DNA of 64,000 nt from Iamia majanohamensis (GTDB lineage: Bacteria > Actinomycetota > Acidimicrobiia > Acidimicrobiales > Iamiaceae): NCBI RefSeq assembly GCF_028532485.1, contig NZ_CP116942.1:930001-994000 (forward strand), written 5' to 3'. Numbering within the stretch: position 1 is the first letter of the stretch; the number at the start of each line of letters is the position of its first letter. Below, in pieces: positions 25,744-33,690 of this stretch. The notes beneath the pieces were generated by a model. It was not told the DNA's origin. It did no database searches and saw only the letters and a list, made by a program, of their open reading frames with translations. The position numbers were made by a program, and so were the translations under genes.

Positions 25744-26400
25744 ATGACCGGCTCCATCCCCAGTCAGGACGTCGTCACCCACCAGGCATCGCGCGCCCAG
25801 CTGGTGCGACGGGGTCGGCAGCTGGCCTGGTTCACCATCGTCTGGAACGCCATCGAGGGCGTGGTCGCCATCGGCTCGGGCATCGCCGCCGGCTCCATCG
25901 CGCTGGTCGGCTTCGGTGCAGACTCCTACGTCGAGGTCTTCGCGGGGTCGGTCATCCTGTGGCGCCTCGCCGCCGAGCGCCACGGCCGCGACGTCTCCGA
26001 GGCCGCCGAGCGGCGCGCCGTACGACTCATCGCCCTCACCTTCCTCGCTCTCGCCAGCGGGGTGGCCATCGAGTCCGTCCGCACCCTCCTCAGCGGAGAC
26101 CATCCCGACGAGAGCGGCGTCGGCATCGCCCTTGCGTTGGTGTCCCTCGTCGTCATGCCCCTCCTGGCCCGGGCCAAGCGCCGGGTCGGGGAACAGCTCG
26201 ACAGCCGGGCCGTCACCGCCGACGCCACCGAGACCACCCTCTGCGTCTGGCTCTCCGCCATCCTCCTCACCGGGCTGGCCGCCAATGCCGCCTTTGGATG
26301 GTGGTGGGCGGACCCTCTCGCCGCGCTCGGCGTCGTCTACGTCGCCGCCCGCGAAGGCATCGAACACTGGCGCGCCGACGAGCTCGACGACTGCTGCTGA
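25744..26400 (+). CDS. CDF-like transmembrane-only cation transporter
   Basis: A 218-aa membrane protein with six helices resembling the membrane half of CDF exporters but no C-terminal cytoplasmic domain. Helix 2 reads GFGADSYVEVFAGS and helix 5 SRAVTADATETTLCVW, so the canonical His/Asp metal site is replaced by Asp/Glu/Thr. WWWADPLAALGVVY matches the helix 6 motif. It ends in a CC dipeptide. Likely divalent-metal transport, less certain than the two canonical CDF genes. Confidence 0.78.
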   Translation: MTGSIPSQDVVTHQASRAQLVRRGRQLAWFTIVWNAIEGVVAIGSGIAAGSIALVGFGADSYVEVFAGSVILWRLAAERHGRDVSEAAERRAVRLIALTFLALASGVAIESVRTLLSGDHPDESGVGIALALVSLVVMPLLARAKRRVGEQLDSRAVTADATETTLCVWLSAILLTGLAANAAFGWWWADPLAALGVVYVAAREGIEHWRADELDDCC

Positions 26401-26418
26401 CCAAGGAAGGAGCACGCC

Positions 26419-26982
26419 TTGACGAATCGACTCGCCCCCGTCCTCGCCGCTGGCGGCCTCGCCGCCGCCACGACTGCGGTCGTTCGCCGCATGGAGCGCG
26501 ACTACGACACCGTCGACGACCTTCGGCCGTCGACGGTGGCCGCCATGTATGGGACCTACGCGATCCACAGCGCCGCCGTCACCTGGGCCGCCACCCGACG
26601 CATCTGGCCCATCTCCGCGCCTCCCGTACCTGCGATCGCCGTCGGATCAGCACTGACCGCCGCTGGCACCCTCGTCAGCCTCGCCGGCATGGGGGCGTTC
26701 GACTCCGCCGCCCAGCTCACCGGCACCGAGTCCGGCTCTCTCCATGTCTCCGGCATCTACCGCTACACCCGCAACCCCCAGTACCTCGGGATCAGCGCCG
26801 CGCTCGCCGGACTCGCCATCGCCACGCGATCCGCCTACGCAGCACTCCTCGCAGTCGGAGTCACCGTCACCTACCGACGATGGATCCCCGTCGAGGAGCG
26901 CCATCTGTCCCGAATGTTCGGCGACACCTACGCCCGCTACACCGACCGAACCCACCGATGGCTCGGTACCAGCCGGGCCTGA
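26419..26982 (+). CDS. isoprenylcysteine/phospholipid methyltransferase-like membrane protein
   Basis: A 187-aa protein with four to five helices and the C-terminal SAM-binding block of the ICMT/PEMT family: GIYRYTRNPQYLG and PVEERHLSRMFGDTYARY. It starts at TTG 26419, supported by AAGGAAGGAG 6 nt upstream, 18 nt after the preceding stop. Substrate unknown. It is a second member of this family in the window (first at 7194-7832). Confidence 0.82.
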   Translation: MTNRLAPVLAAGGLAAATTAVVRRMERDYDTVDDLRPSTVAAMYGTYAIHSAAVTWAATRRIWPISAPPVPAIAVGSALTAAGTLVSLAGMGAFDSAAQLTGTESGSLHVSGIYRYTRNPQYLGISAALAGLAIATRSAYAALLAVGVTVTYRRWIPVEERHLSRMFGDTYARYTDRTHRWLGTSRA

Positions 26983-27266
26983 GCGAGCCGTCCTTGGGGC
27001 GGGCGACCGCTGCGGTGCGCCGGGCGGACCAGCCGGAGTCGTCGCGATGCTTGTGACGATGAACAGCACGGATCATCCGCTTGTGCCGCCTCGCCGTGCG
27101 TGCCGGATGCTGCGGGATCGTCTGCCGGTGCCCCGACCTCACAGCGAAACCTTGGGGCCGTAACATAAGCGCAACACGGCCGGCCGTCCTCGTCGCACCA
27201 CCACTCAGCTCGGGGCATGGCGCGGCACCTCCTCCTTCCCCATTCGAGCCCACGAGGCCCGCAACG

Positions 27267-28793
27267 ATGCACATCGATCCCTGCTGCAGCCCCGTCGACG
27301 AGAAGCCGGGCCACAACGAGCCGACACCCGCCCTCACCCGCCGACGGATGCTCCTCTCTGCGGGCGCCGGTGCCGGTGCCCTGGTGCTGCGGGGAGTCCC
27401 GGTTGGTGCCGAGACGGCAAGCTCGGACACCACCTCACCGTCCAGCGCCCCCACCACGACGGCCCCGGATAGCACGACGACAACCACGCCGGGCACCACC
27501 ACCGCACCTCCGAGCACGACCACCCAGGCTCCGCCGCCTGGACCGGACTCGATGGAGGGCACGGCCGACCTTCCCGAGGGCCGCGACTACGGCTTCCTGC
27601 CGCCTCGCCCCGCAGGTGAGGTCCACGTCCGGCCGATGATGTTCCCGGTTCTCGGCCGGGTGCGATGGAGCGACACCTACCTCGCCCCCCGAGGAGGCGG
27701 CCGGCGCCATGAGGGCCAGGACCTCATCGCAGCCAAGATGCAGAAGCTGTTGGCGTGCGTGAACGGCGTCATCGTTGAGCTGCGCCATCGGTCCAGCGGC
27801 AACTCGCTCTACCTGAGGGGCGACGACGGCTGGTACTACTGCTACCTCCACATCAACAACGACACGCCCGGCACCGACGACGGCGCCAACCGGTACTCAC
27901 AGGCCTTCGGGCCCGGCATCGCCGAGGGCGTGCGGGTGAAGAAGGGCCAGCACCTTGCCTACGTGGGCGACAGCGGAAACGCCGAGGCGAGCGTGCCGCA
28001 GTGCCACTTCGAGATCCGGATGCCCAACGCCCGCTGGTACAACGCGGCTGCGGTCAACGCCACGTACTCCCTCGACCGGGCCGAGGCCGCCCGCGAGGGG
28101 CCCCAGGTGCCGCCCGAGACCTTCAAGCCCTGGTCCTCGGCCGACCCCCTGATCCGCCGTCAGTACAGCGATCTCCTGGGGCGCACAGCCACCGCAGCCA
28201 ACCTCAGCTACTGGGGCGGCTTGCTCAACTCGGGCAAGCGCTCGCCGCAGTCGATGATGGCGTACTTCGCCGAGTCCCAGGAGTGCGACGACAAGACCCA
28301 CGCAGTCGCCCGCCTCTACCAGGCGTTCTTCCTCCGCCGCCCGGACTACGACGGCTTCGAATACTGGATCGGTCGGCGGCGGGGCGGCTATCCCATCACG
28401 GCCATCGCCGACGCCTTCGCTCGGTCCCCCGAGTTCGTGAACCGCTACGGCCGGCTCTCCAACGAGCAGTTCGTCGACCGGATCTACCAAAACGTGCTGG
28501 GCCGGTCGGCCGACCCATCCGGGAAGCGGTTCTGGACCCAGAAGCTCGACGGCGGCCGTTCCCGCGGCACCGTCATGGTGCAGTTCAGCGACTCGCCCGA
28601 GAACCGCGAGAAGCAGCGGTGGCTGATGCACGTCATCGTCGCTTACGGCTGCATGCTCAAGCGGATGCCTTCGGACGACGAGATCGACATCTGGGTGAGC
28701 CGACTCCAGTCCGGCCAGAACACGGTGCAGGACATGCTCGCCATCATCCGAGTCAGCGACGAGTACGCCTTCGTCGTCTTCGTCACCAGCTGA
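27267..28793 (+). CDS. Tat-exported M23 peptidase-like protein with DUF4214 domains
   Basis: A 508-aa exported protein. The twin-arginine signal TRRRMLLSAG is followed by a Thr/Ser/Pro linker (about residues 55-95). An M23 (LytM-like) domain then has HEGQDLIAA (HxxxD) and PQCHFEIR. Three DUF4214-like repeats follow, each with Y-LLGR / Y-AFFLR / YQNVLGRSADP motifs. M23 domains cut peptidoglycan cross-links. The CHF variant of the usual HxH leaves catalysis uncertain. ATG at 27267 precedes the Tat signal by about 27 residues. Role in envelope remodelling or carbohydrate attachment is inferred. Confidence 0.82.
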   Translation: MHIDPCCSPVDEKPGHNEPTPALTRRRMLLSAGAGAGALVLRGVPVGAETASSDTTSPSSAPTTTAPDSTTTTTPGTTTAPPSTTTQAPPPGPDSMEGTADLPEGRDYGFLPPRPAGEVHVRPMMFPVLGRVRWSDTYLAPRGGGRRHEGQDLIAAKMQKLLACVNGVIVELRHRSSGNSLYLRGDDGWYYCYLHINNDTPGTDDGANRYSQAFGPGIAEGVRVKKGQHLAYVGDSGNAEASVPQCHFEIRMPNARWYNAAAVNATYSLDRAEAAREGPQVPPETFKPWSSADPLIRRQYSDLLGRTATAANLSYWGGLLNSGKRSPQSMMAYFAESQECDDKTHAVARLYQAFFLRRPDYDGFEYWIGRRRGGYPITAIADAFARSPEFVNRYGRLSNEQFVDRIYQNVLGRSADPSGKRFWTQKLDGGRSRGTVMVQFSDSPENREKQRWLMHVIVAYGCMLKRMPSDDEIDIWVSRLQSGQNTVQDMLAIIRVSDEYAFVVFVTS

Positions 28794-28842
28794 GCTCGGC
28801 CTACCCCCGGCGAGGACCAAGTTCATCGTGGACGCACCGGTT

Positions 28843-28889
28843 CCACCGCGCGGTGGGGTGATGTCGGGCCGAGGCGGGATCGTCGGCCC
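28843..28889. terminator. bidirectional terminator between convergent genes
   Basis: Two hairpins lie in the 124-nt gap between converging genes: palindrome CCACCGC/GCGGTGG at 28843-28856, and GGGCCGA...TCGGCCC (7-bp stem, 10-nt loop) at 28866-28889 followed by TTCGTC. Confidence 0.55.
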
Positions 28890-28917
28890 TTCGTCGGTCT
28901 GCGATACGCATCGTCGT

Positions 28918-29757
28918 TCAGGATCGGTGGGCGGTCACGATCCAAGCTGCGCCGTTGAAGGTGACACTGCCGTCGCCTGCGTGGGCCGCCACGACGTCTG
29001 AGACGGCTTGCCAGGCATGGTCGACCGCCTCGGCCTCGGCTTCGGCCATGAGCGACTGGGCCATGTCGGTTCGGCGCAGGAAGGCGATCGTGTCCGCAGT
29101 GTCGGCTCCGAGCCACATCGGCTCGACGACCGCCTTGATGTCGATGTTGACGAACCCGGACCGGGTCAGGAGGTCGCGAACATGGTCGGGATCGGTCATC
29201 GAGAAAGGCCCCGATCCTGCGGCTTCGGTGAGGTCCGGCATGGGGATGTGCTCGAGCGCCGCCGCGGCCGGGATCATGAGCCAGTCGTTCACGAGCAGGT
29301 CTTGCCAGCAGGCGAAGACCATCCGTCCGCCCGGTCGCAGCGCCCCGCGAAGGTTGGTGAACGCCGCGACCGGGTCGTCGAAGAACATGACCCCGAACCG
29401 GCTCATCACGCCATCGAACGATGCCGGTGGGAAAGGGTGGACCTGGGCGTCGGCCTCGGTGAACGACACGTTGTCGACTCCGCCTTGGTTGGCTCGGCCA
29501 CGGGCGCGAGTGAGCATCGGAGTGGCGATGTCGATGCCCATGACCGTGCCCTGGGGGCGGACTTGCTCGGCTGCGGCGAGGGTGAGTGCGCCGTTCCCGC
29601 AGCCGACGTCGAGGATTCGCTCAGCTGCCCCTGGGTCGAGGGCGTCGAGGACGTCCTCGCCGAACGCTCGGAGCATCCGATCGTAGCGCTCGCCTTCGAC
29701 GGACCACTGCTCGCCCTCGTTGCCGGACCAGTAGGCGATCTGTTCCTGGTTGGGCAC
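28918..29757 (-). CDS. class I SAM-dependent methyltransferase
   Basis: A 279-aa soluble methyltransferase. Motif I is ILDVGCGNGALTLA, motif II GIDIATPM, then ADAQVHPFPPASFDGVMSRFG and LRPGGRMVF. The overall pattern (YWSGNEGEQW at the start) resembles UbiE/ArsM-like small-molecule methyltransferases. There are no conserved ArsM cysteines, so arsenite methylation is unlikely. Substrate unknown. It is transcribed alone on the minus strand. Confidence 0.85.
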   Translation of the reverse strand: MPNQEQIAYWSGNEGEQWSVEGERYDRMLRAFGEDVLDALDPGAAERILDVGCGNGALTLAAAEQVRPQGTVMGIDIATPMLTRARGRANQGGVDNVSFTEADAQVHPFPPASFDGVMSRFGVMFFDDPVAAFTNLRGALRPGGRMVFACWQDLLVNDWLMIPAAAALEHIPMPDLTEAAGSGPFSMTDPDHVRDLLTRSGFVNIDIKAVVEPMWLGADTADTIAFLRRTDMAQSLMAEAEAEAVDHAWQAVSDVVAAHAGDGSVTFNGAAWIVTAHRS

Positions 29758-29880
29758 GGGGCTCTCCTTCGTGAGGGTGCGAGTTCGATGGACGGCAAGC
29801 CCAGTCCCAGGGAGAGTGGCTTTGCGTCCGAGCTTGTCTTCTCGGGATGCGCCTTGTGGCGGGGCGCCGGATCCCGGAGA

Positions 29881-30078
29881 TCAGCGGCGGACGGGCTGGG
29901 ACAGATCCTCGACGGTGGCTTCCGTCCGCGGGGACTCCATGGGGTGGGCCGGTGCATCCGACGGAGGCGAGGAACGGCTGCGCCGGAGGCCGAGCGCAGC
30001 CAGCGCGGTTCCGCCCACGCACATCACTCCGCACAGGATCAAGGGAAGCAACGTCGCTCCGAACAGCCATTGCATCAT
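29881..30078 (-). CDS. small membrane protein downstream of BlaI/M56
   Basis: A 65-aa protein: one membrane helix (LFGATLLPLILCGVMCVGGTALAAL) with two cysteines, then a basic and polar tail. It lies 36 nt downstream of the M56 gene on the same strand. A TACTAA/AGTAGTA dyad sits in that gap, suggesting it is separately controlled by the BlaI-type regulator. Confidence 0.55.
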   Translation of the reverse strand: MMQWLFGATLLPLILCGVMCVGGTALAALGLRRSRSSPPSDAPAHPMESPRTEATVEDLSQPVRR

Positions 30079-30112
30079 GGGGCGCTCTCGATCAGCCGAG
30101 ACAGAACTGAAC

Positions 30113-30130
30113 TACTAACGATCAGTAGTA
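30113..30130. promoter_or_regulatory. BlaI-type dyad a
   Basis: TACTAAC-GATC-AGTAGTA, an 18-mer with near-symmetrical arms, between the M56 stop and the small membrane gene. It resembles the dyads at 31487 and 36942. Confidence 0.45.
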
Positions 30131-31098
30131 GATGAGGGGGGCGGATGTGTCAAGGAGACGCCCCTGCCGTGGAGCCAGAGGGCGCACGCACCGAGGACCC
30201 ACATCGCCACGCAGATCAAGGTGCCGCCCATGGCCCCGACGCCGTCGCCCATGGGGAGACCGGCACCTGCAGTTCGGCCAAGCCACATCACCGACGCCGT
30301 CAGGCCGGTCGTCACGGCCATGAGCCCTGCGGCGGTCCGGCCCACTGCTCGAACCGGGATCGTGGGCAGAACCGGTGCGGTTGATCGCTCGAGCTGGTGC
30401 AGGCGGACCTCCATCATGTGCGGAGCGGCGATCGCAGCGGCGGCACCGACGCCCACATCCTGCGGCCCTGAAACCGCATGGAGCAGCGCCCCGGCCACCG
30501 CCGGTCGTCCGCAGCACTCGATGGCGCGCCGATCGGCGTCGAGCTCGCGGCCCAACAGGTAGCGGTCGAGGAGGTGGTTGACGGCCGGCAGCACCCACCC
30601 GGTCGCGGCGGCGACGGCGCGGGCAAGGACCACCTTGAGTGGGTCGTTCTGGGCGACGTGGTGGCGCTCGTGGGCGAACACGGCGACGAGCTGGGCGTCG
30701 TCGGTGCACTCGGTGAGCCCGCGGCTCACCACCACTTGTGGTGAGCGCAGTCCGTAGGTGTAGGCGTAGCGTCCATCGTCGTCCACGACCTCGACCTCGC
30801 CGAGACCGGCCCTCCGGGCCAGCTCCGCGACTCGGGGAGGGCAGACCATCCAGTGGTCGCCCACAGCTCTGGCCAGGCGTGAGGTGGCCAGCACCTGGGC
30901 CAGACCAGATCGCAGCGCCCGAACGGCTCCCACTGCCATCAGCGCCACGGTGGCGATGACGAGGATCGATGCCCATCCGGGTGCTCGGACGCCCGTGCTG
31001 AGACACCACGCCACCACGCAGCCGATCACCGCGACGGCGGGAAGCGGCGCGACGGCCAAGGCGATGAGCCCAGCGAAGCTCCGGTGACCTTGGTCCAT
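30115..31098 (-). CDS. M56-family membrane metalloprotease (BlaR1-like)
   Basis: A 327-aa protein with N-terminal helices, a cytoplasmic or extracytoplasmic zinc protease domain and C-terminal helices. The zinc site is AHERHH (HExxH) with the third ligand region GRELDADRRAI. M56 proteases paired with BlaI-type repressors cleave the repressor on signal. No sensor penicillin-binding domain is present. It lies 2 nt after the BlaI-like gene. Confidence 0.9.
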   Translation of the reverse strand: MDQGHRSFAGLIALAVAPLPAVAVIGCVVAWCLSTGVRAPGWASILVIATVALMAVGAVRALRSGLAQVLATSRLARAVGDHWMVCPPRVAELARRAGLGEVEVVDDDGRYAYTYGLRSPQVVVSRGLTECTDDAQLVAVFAHERHHVAQNDPLKVVLARAVAAATGWVLPAVNHLLDRYLLGRELDADRRAIECCGRPAVAGALLHAVSGPQDVGVGAAAAIAAPHMMEVRLHQLERSTAPVLPTIPVRAVGRTAAGLMAVTTGLTASVMWLGRTAGAGLPMGDGVGAMGGTLICVAMWVLGACALWLHGRGVSLTHPPPSSTTDR

Positions 31099-31100
31099 CG

Positions 31101-31475
31101 CTACGCCTCCTCGGCCAGCAGGGCGCGCAGGCGGCGCAAGAGCTTGGGATCGGCTCGTGCCTCGTCGACGAACCCGGCGACGGCCGCCTCGCCGAAGCCT
31201 CGGACGACCTCACGGACGGCGATGCTCGCGTGGTCGCCCACGAGGGGCCGGTACCGGTAGCCCCGGCCTTCTCGTTCCCGGGACAGGATGCCCTTCTCGG
31301 CCAACCGGGCGAGCACGGTCATGACCGTGGTGTAGGCCAGCGGTGCCTCTCGGCCCTCGTTCACGTCGGTCCGCACCTCGCGGACGGTCATCGGAACCCC
31401 ATGGGACCACAACGTCGTCATGACCTCGGCCTCGAGCGGGCCCAGGGTTCCTGCGACGGGTGGAGTGGCGGACAT
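31101..31475 (-). CDS. BlaI/MecI-family repressor, copy 1
   Basis: A 124-aa winged-helix repressor: GPLEAEVMTTLWSHG, the recognition helix LAYTTVMTVLARLAEKG and the wing REGRGYRYRP. This family binds TAC-type dyads and is removed by a cognate M56 protease, encoded next. ATG at 31475 lies 7 nt after a TAGTGT box, which overlaps a dyad at 31487-31504, implying autoregulation and a leaderless message. Confidence 0.92.
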   Translation of the reverse strand: MSATPPVAGTLGPLEAEVMTTLWSHGVPMTVREVRTDVNEGREAPLAYTTVMTVLARLAEKGILSREREGRGYRYRPLVGDHASIAVREVVRGFGEAAVAGFVDEARADPKLLRRLRALLAEEA

Positions 31476-31486
31476 GTCAGGGACAC

Positions 31487-31504
31487 TACTACGTTGACGT
31501 CGTA
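31487..31504. promoter_or_regulatory. BlaI-type dyad b, autoregulatory
   Basis: TACTACG-TTGA-CGTCGTA, arms matching at 6 of 7 positions, 12 nt upstream of the BlaI-like start and overlapping its TAGTGT -10 box on the minus strand. Confidence 0.6.
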
Positions 31505-31610
31505 CGAGAGCGAGAGCCCGTTGCCGGTGGCTGCTTCGGGGCGGCCCGTTGAGATGTGCTGGAGGACGGATGTCGGGTCACGAGCGTACCGGGGCTGAGT
31601 CGACGGGTTG

Positions 31611-32348
31611 GTGCTCGTGGAGGCGTTGACGTTGCCGGTGTTGGCGCTGGTCGCCGGCTTCGTCTCCTTCAGCTCGCCGTGTTGCTTGCCGCTCATCCCT
31701 GGCTACCTGTCCTACGTGTCGGCCCTGCCTGTGTCCGAGCTGGGCTCGCGCCAGGCCCGGAGGGTGTCGCTGAAGGCGGCGGCGCTGTTCGTCGGCGGCT
31801 TCACCGCGGTGTTCACGCTGCTCGGGGTGGGTGCCTCGGCTCTCGGGGGTGTGTTCCCGCGCAACCAGGACACGATGGTGCGCTGGTTCGGAGTCGTGAT
31901 CATCGTCCTCGGGCTGTCCACGATGGGCGTGTTGCGGATCCCGTCGCTGATGCGCGAGCGCCGAGTCGACCTGGCGCGGGTCCCCCGCGGTCCCGGGTTC
32001 GCGTTCCCGATGGGCATGGCCTTCGCGGCCGGGTGGGCGCCGTGCATCGGCCCGGTGCTGGCCACGATCCTGGCCACTGCCGCCGTCGGGGGCGGGAACT
32101 GGTTGTGGGGCGGGGCCCTGTTGGCCCTCTACTCGCTGGGACTGGGCATCCCGTTCGTGCTCTTGGCTCTCGGGTTCTCGCGCGCGCAGCGGTCACTGTC
32201 GTTCCTCCGGCGCCACGGTCGCCAGATCGAGATCGTCGGCGGAACGCTGCTCGTCGGGGTCGGCCTGTTGTTCGTCTCGGGCCGGTGGACGCCGTTGTTC
32301 CAACCGCTGCAACGGCGCTTTGCCGAGCTCGGATGGCCGCCGATATGA
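31611..32348 (+). CDS. ccdA: CcdA-type transmembrane thiol transporter
   Basis: A 245-aa, six-helix membrane protein that moves reducing equivalents from cytoplasmic thioredoxin to extracytoplasmic thioredoxins. The two family cysteine motifs are present: FSSPCCLPLIPGYLS in helix 1 and GWAPCIGPVL in helix 4. The start is uncertain among TTG 31608, GTG 31611 and GTG 31617. It is coupled (ATGA) to a TlpA/ResA-like thioredoxin, its normal client for heme or copper-centre maturation. Confidence 0.9.
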   Translation: MLVEALTLPVLALVAGFVSFSSPCCLPLIPGYLSYVSALPVSELGSRQARRVSLKAAALFVGGFTAVFTLLGVGASALGGVFPRNQDTMVRWFGVVIIVLGLSTMGVLRIPSLMRERRVDLARVPRGPGFAFPMGMAFAAGWAPCIGPVLATILATAAVGGGNWLWGGALLALYSLGLGIPFVLLALGFSRAQRSLSFLRRHGRQIEIVGGTLLVGVGLLFVSGRWTPLFQPLQRRFAELGWPPI

Positions 32349-32968
32349 CGACCCCGGAGCAGGTCGATGACGATGCCGACCCGGACGGGGAGCTGGTGGG
32401 GTCCGAGACACGGCCGTCCCGTCGGACCGTCTCGTTGATCGTGGGAGCGATCGGTGCAGTGCTCGTCGTCTTGGTGTGGGTCCTCGCCTCTTCACCCCCG
32501 GCGACCACTCGGGTGACCGAGTCGCCGCTGGTGGGTCGTCCGGTCCCGGCCATCTCAGCCGAGACACTCGACGGCACCACCTTCGACATCGGGCGGCTGA
32601 CGGGACGCTGGGTCCTGATCAACGTGTTCGCGACCTGGTGCGTCCCGTGCCGGATCGAGCACCCCGAGCTCGTGCGGTTTGACGAGGCCCACCGCGCCCG
32701 AGGAGACGCCGCAGTCGTCGGCATCATCTACGACGACGACCCCGACGCCGTGCGCCGGTTCCGAGACGAAGAGGGTGGCGAGTGGCCGATGCTGCTCGAC
32801 CCCGAGGGCAGGATCGCTCTGAGCTTGGGTGTGGCCGGGGTCCCTGAGTCCTTCCTGGTCGCTCCCGATGGGCAGGTCGTGTCCAAGATCACCGGCGGTG
32901 TGCGCTTCGACGAGCTCGAGGACCTCCTCGCTCGGGCGCAGGACCCATCGATCCGACCGGGGCGATGA
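32345..32968 (+). CDS. TlpA/ResA-like membrane-anchored thioredoxin, copy 1
   Basis: A 207-aa protein: membrane anchor (about residues 29-47), then an AhpC/TSA-thioredoxin fold with active site FATWCVPCRIEHPEL and cis-Pro GVPESFLV. It is likely reduced by CcdA (overlapping upstream) and keeps cysteines of apocytochrome c or CuA chaperones reduced. Confidence 0.9.
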   Translation: MTTPEQVDDDADPDGELVGSETRPSRRTVSLIVGAIGAVLVVLVWVLASSPPATTRVTESPLVGRPVPAISAETLDGTTFDIGRLTGRWVLINVFATWCVPCRIEHPELVRFDEAHRARGDAAVVGIIYDDDPDAVRRFRDEEGGEWPMLLDPEGRIALSLGVAGVPESFLVAPDGQVVSKITGGVRFDELEDLLARAQDPSIRPGR

Positions 32969-33013
32969 TCGATGAGGTCGGGTCCCTCCCACTCGCGGCC
33001 TCGCGGCGCCCTG

Positions 33014-33592
33014 TCAGTCCTCGGAGAGCAGGGCGTCGATCTCGCTCCGCAGCTGCTCCGGGGTGACCTCGCCGGTCTTGGTGGCCACGATCTGGCCCGT
33101 CCGGGATACGAAGTAGGTCGTGGGGAGACCGAAGGCCCCGAAGCTGCGGGCGACATCGCCATCGGGGTCGAAGCCCGACGGGTAGGTCACACCGGTGCGG
33201 GCCACGAAGTCGAGCGCGTCGCGGCGGGCGTCCTGGTGGTTGATCCCGATGAACCGGACCCGATCACCGAGGTCACGGTGCGCAGCCTGGAGGGCAGGCA
33301 TCTCCCGGCGACAGGGAACGCACCACGACGCCCACACGTTCACCACCGAAGGCACGCCCGGCTCGACCCGGACGGTCTGCGCCGGGGCTCGGAGATCGGG
33401 CAGCTCGAAGGAGGGCGCGGGTCGCTTGTCGTGGGACAGCAGCGAGTCGTCGGCCGACTCCCGGAGCTGGGTGAGGGCGAACGTGACGAGGGTCAGGGTT
33501 GCCGCCGCCACCAGGCCGATCACCCACGTGCGCCGCTGGGTCCATCGGCGCGGCGGGGCCTCGGCCGGCGTGCTTTGCGAGGTCGTCACCAC
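33014..33592 (-). CDS. TlpA/ResA-like membrane-anchored thioredoxin, copy 2
   Basis: A 192-aa protein with an N-terminal anchor (WVIGLVAAATLTLVTFAL), active site WASWCVPCRREMPAL and cis-Pro LPTTYFV. It shares fold and CVPC site with copy 1 but not close sequence, and is encoded on the opposite strand, converging with it. GTG start at 33592. Confidence 0.9.
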   Translation of the reverse strand: MVTTSQSTPAEAPPRRWTQRRTWVIGLVAAATLTLVTFALTQLRESADDSLLSHDKRPAPSFELPDLRAPAQTVRVEPGVPSVVNVWASWCVPCRREMPALQAAHRDLGDRVRFIGINHQDARRDALDFVARTGVTYPSGFDPDGDVARSFGAFGLPTTYFVSRTGQIVATKTGEVTPEQLRSEIDALLSED

Positions 33593-33690
33593 CCGCTGGC
33601 ATGGCGGACGAGGGTGAGCCGTTGCTGGTGCACGGTGCTCGTCGACCCCCGTCTGGTTGCCACACCAATGAACCTACACCGTGTCAGAGC

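Noticed and set aside
28918-29757. Arsenite methyltransferase (ArsM)
   Set aside because: The SAM motifs fit, but the conserved ArsM cysteines are missing and no other arsenic gene is present.
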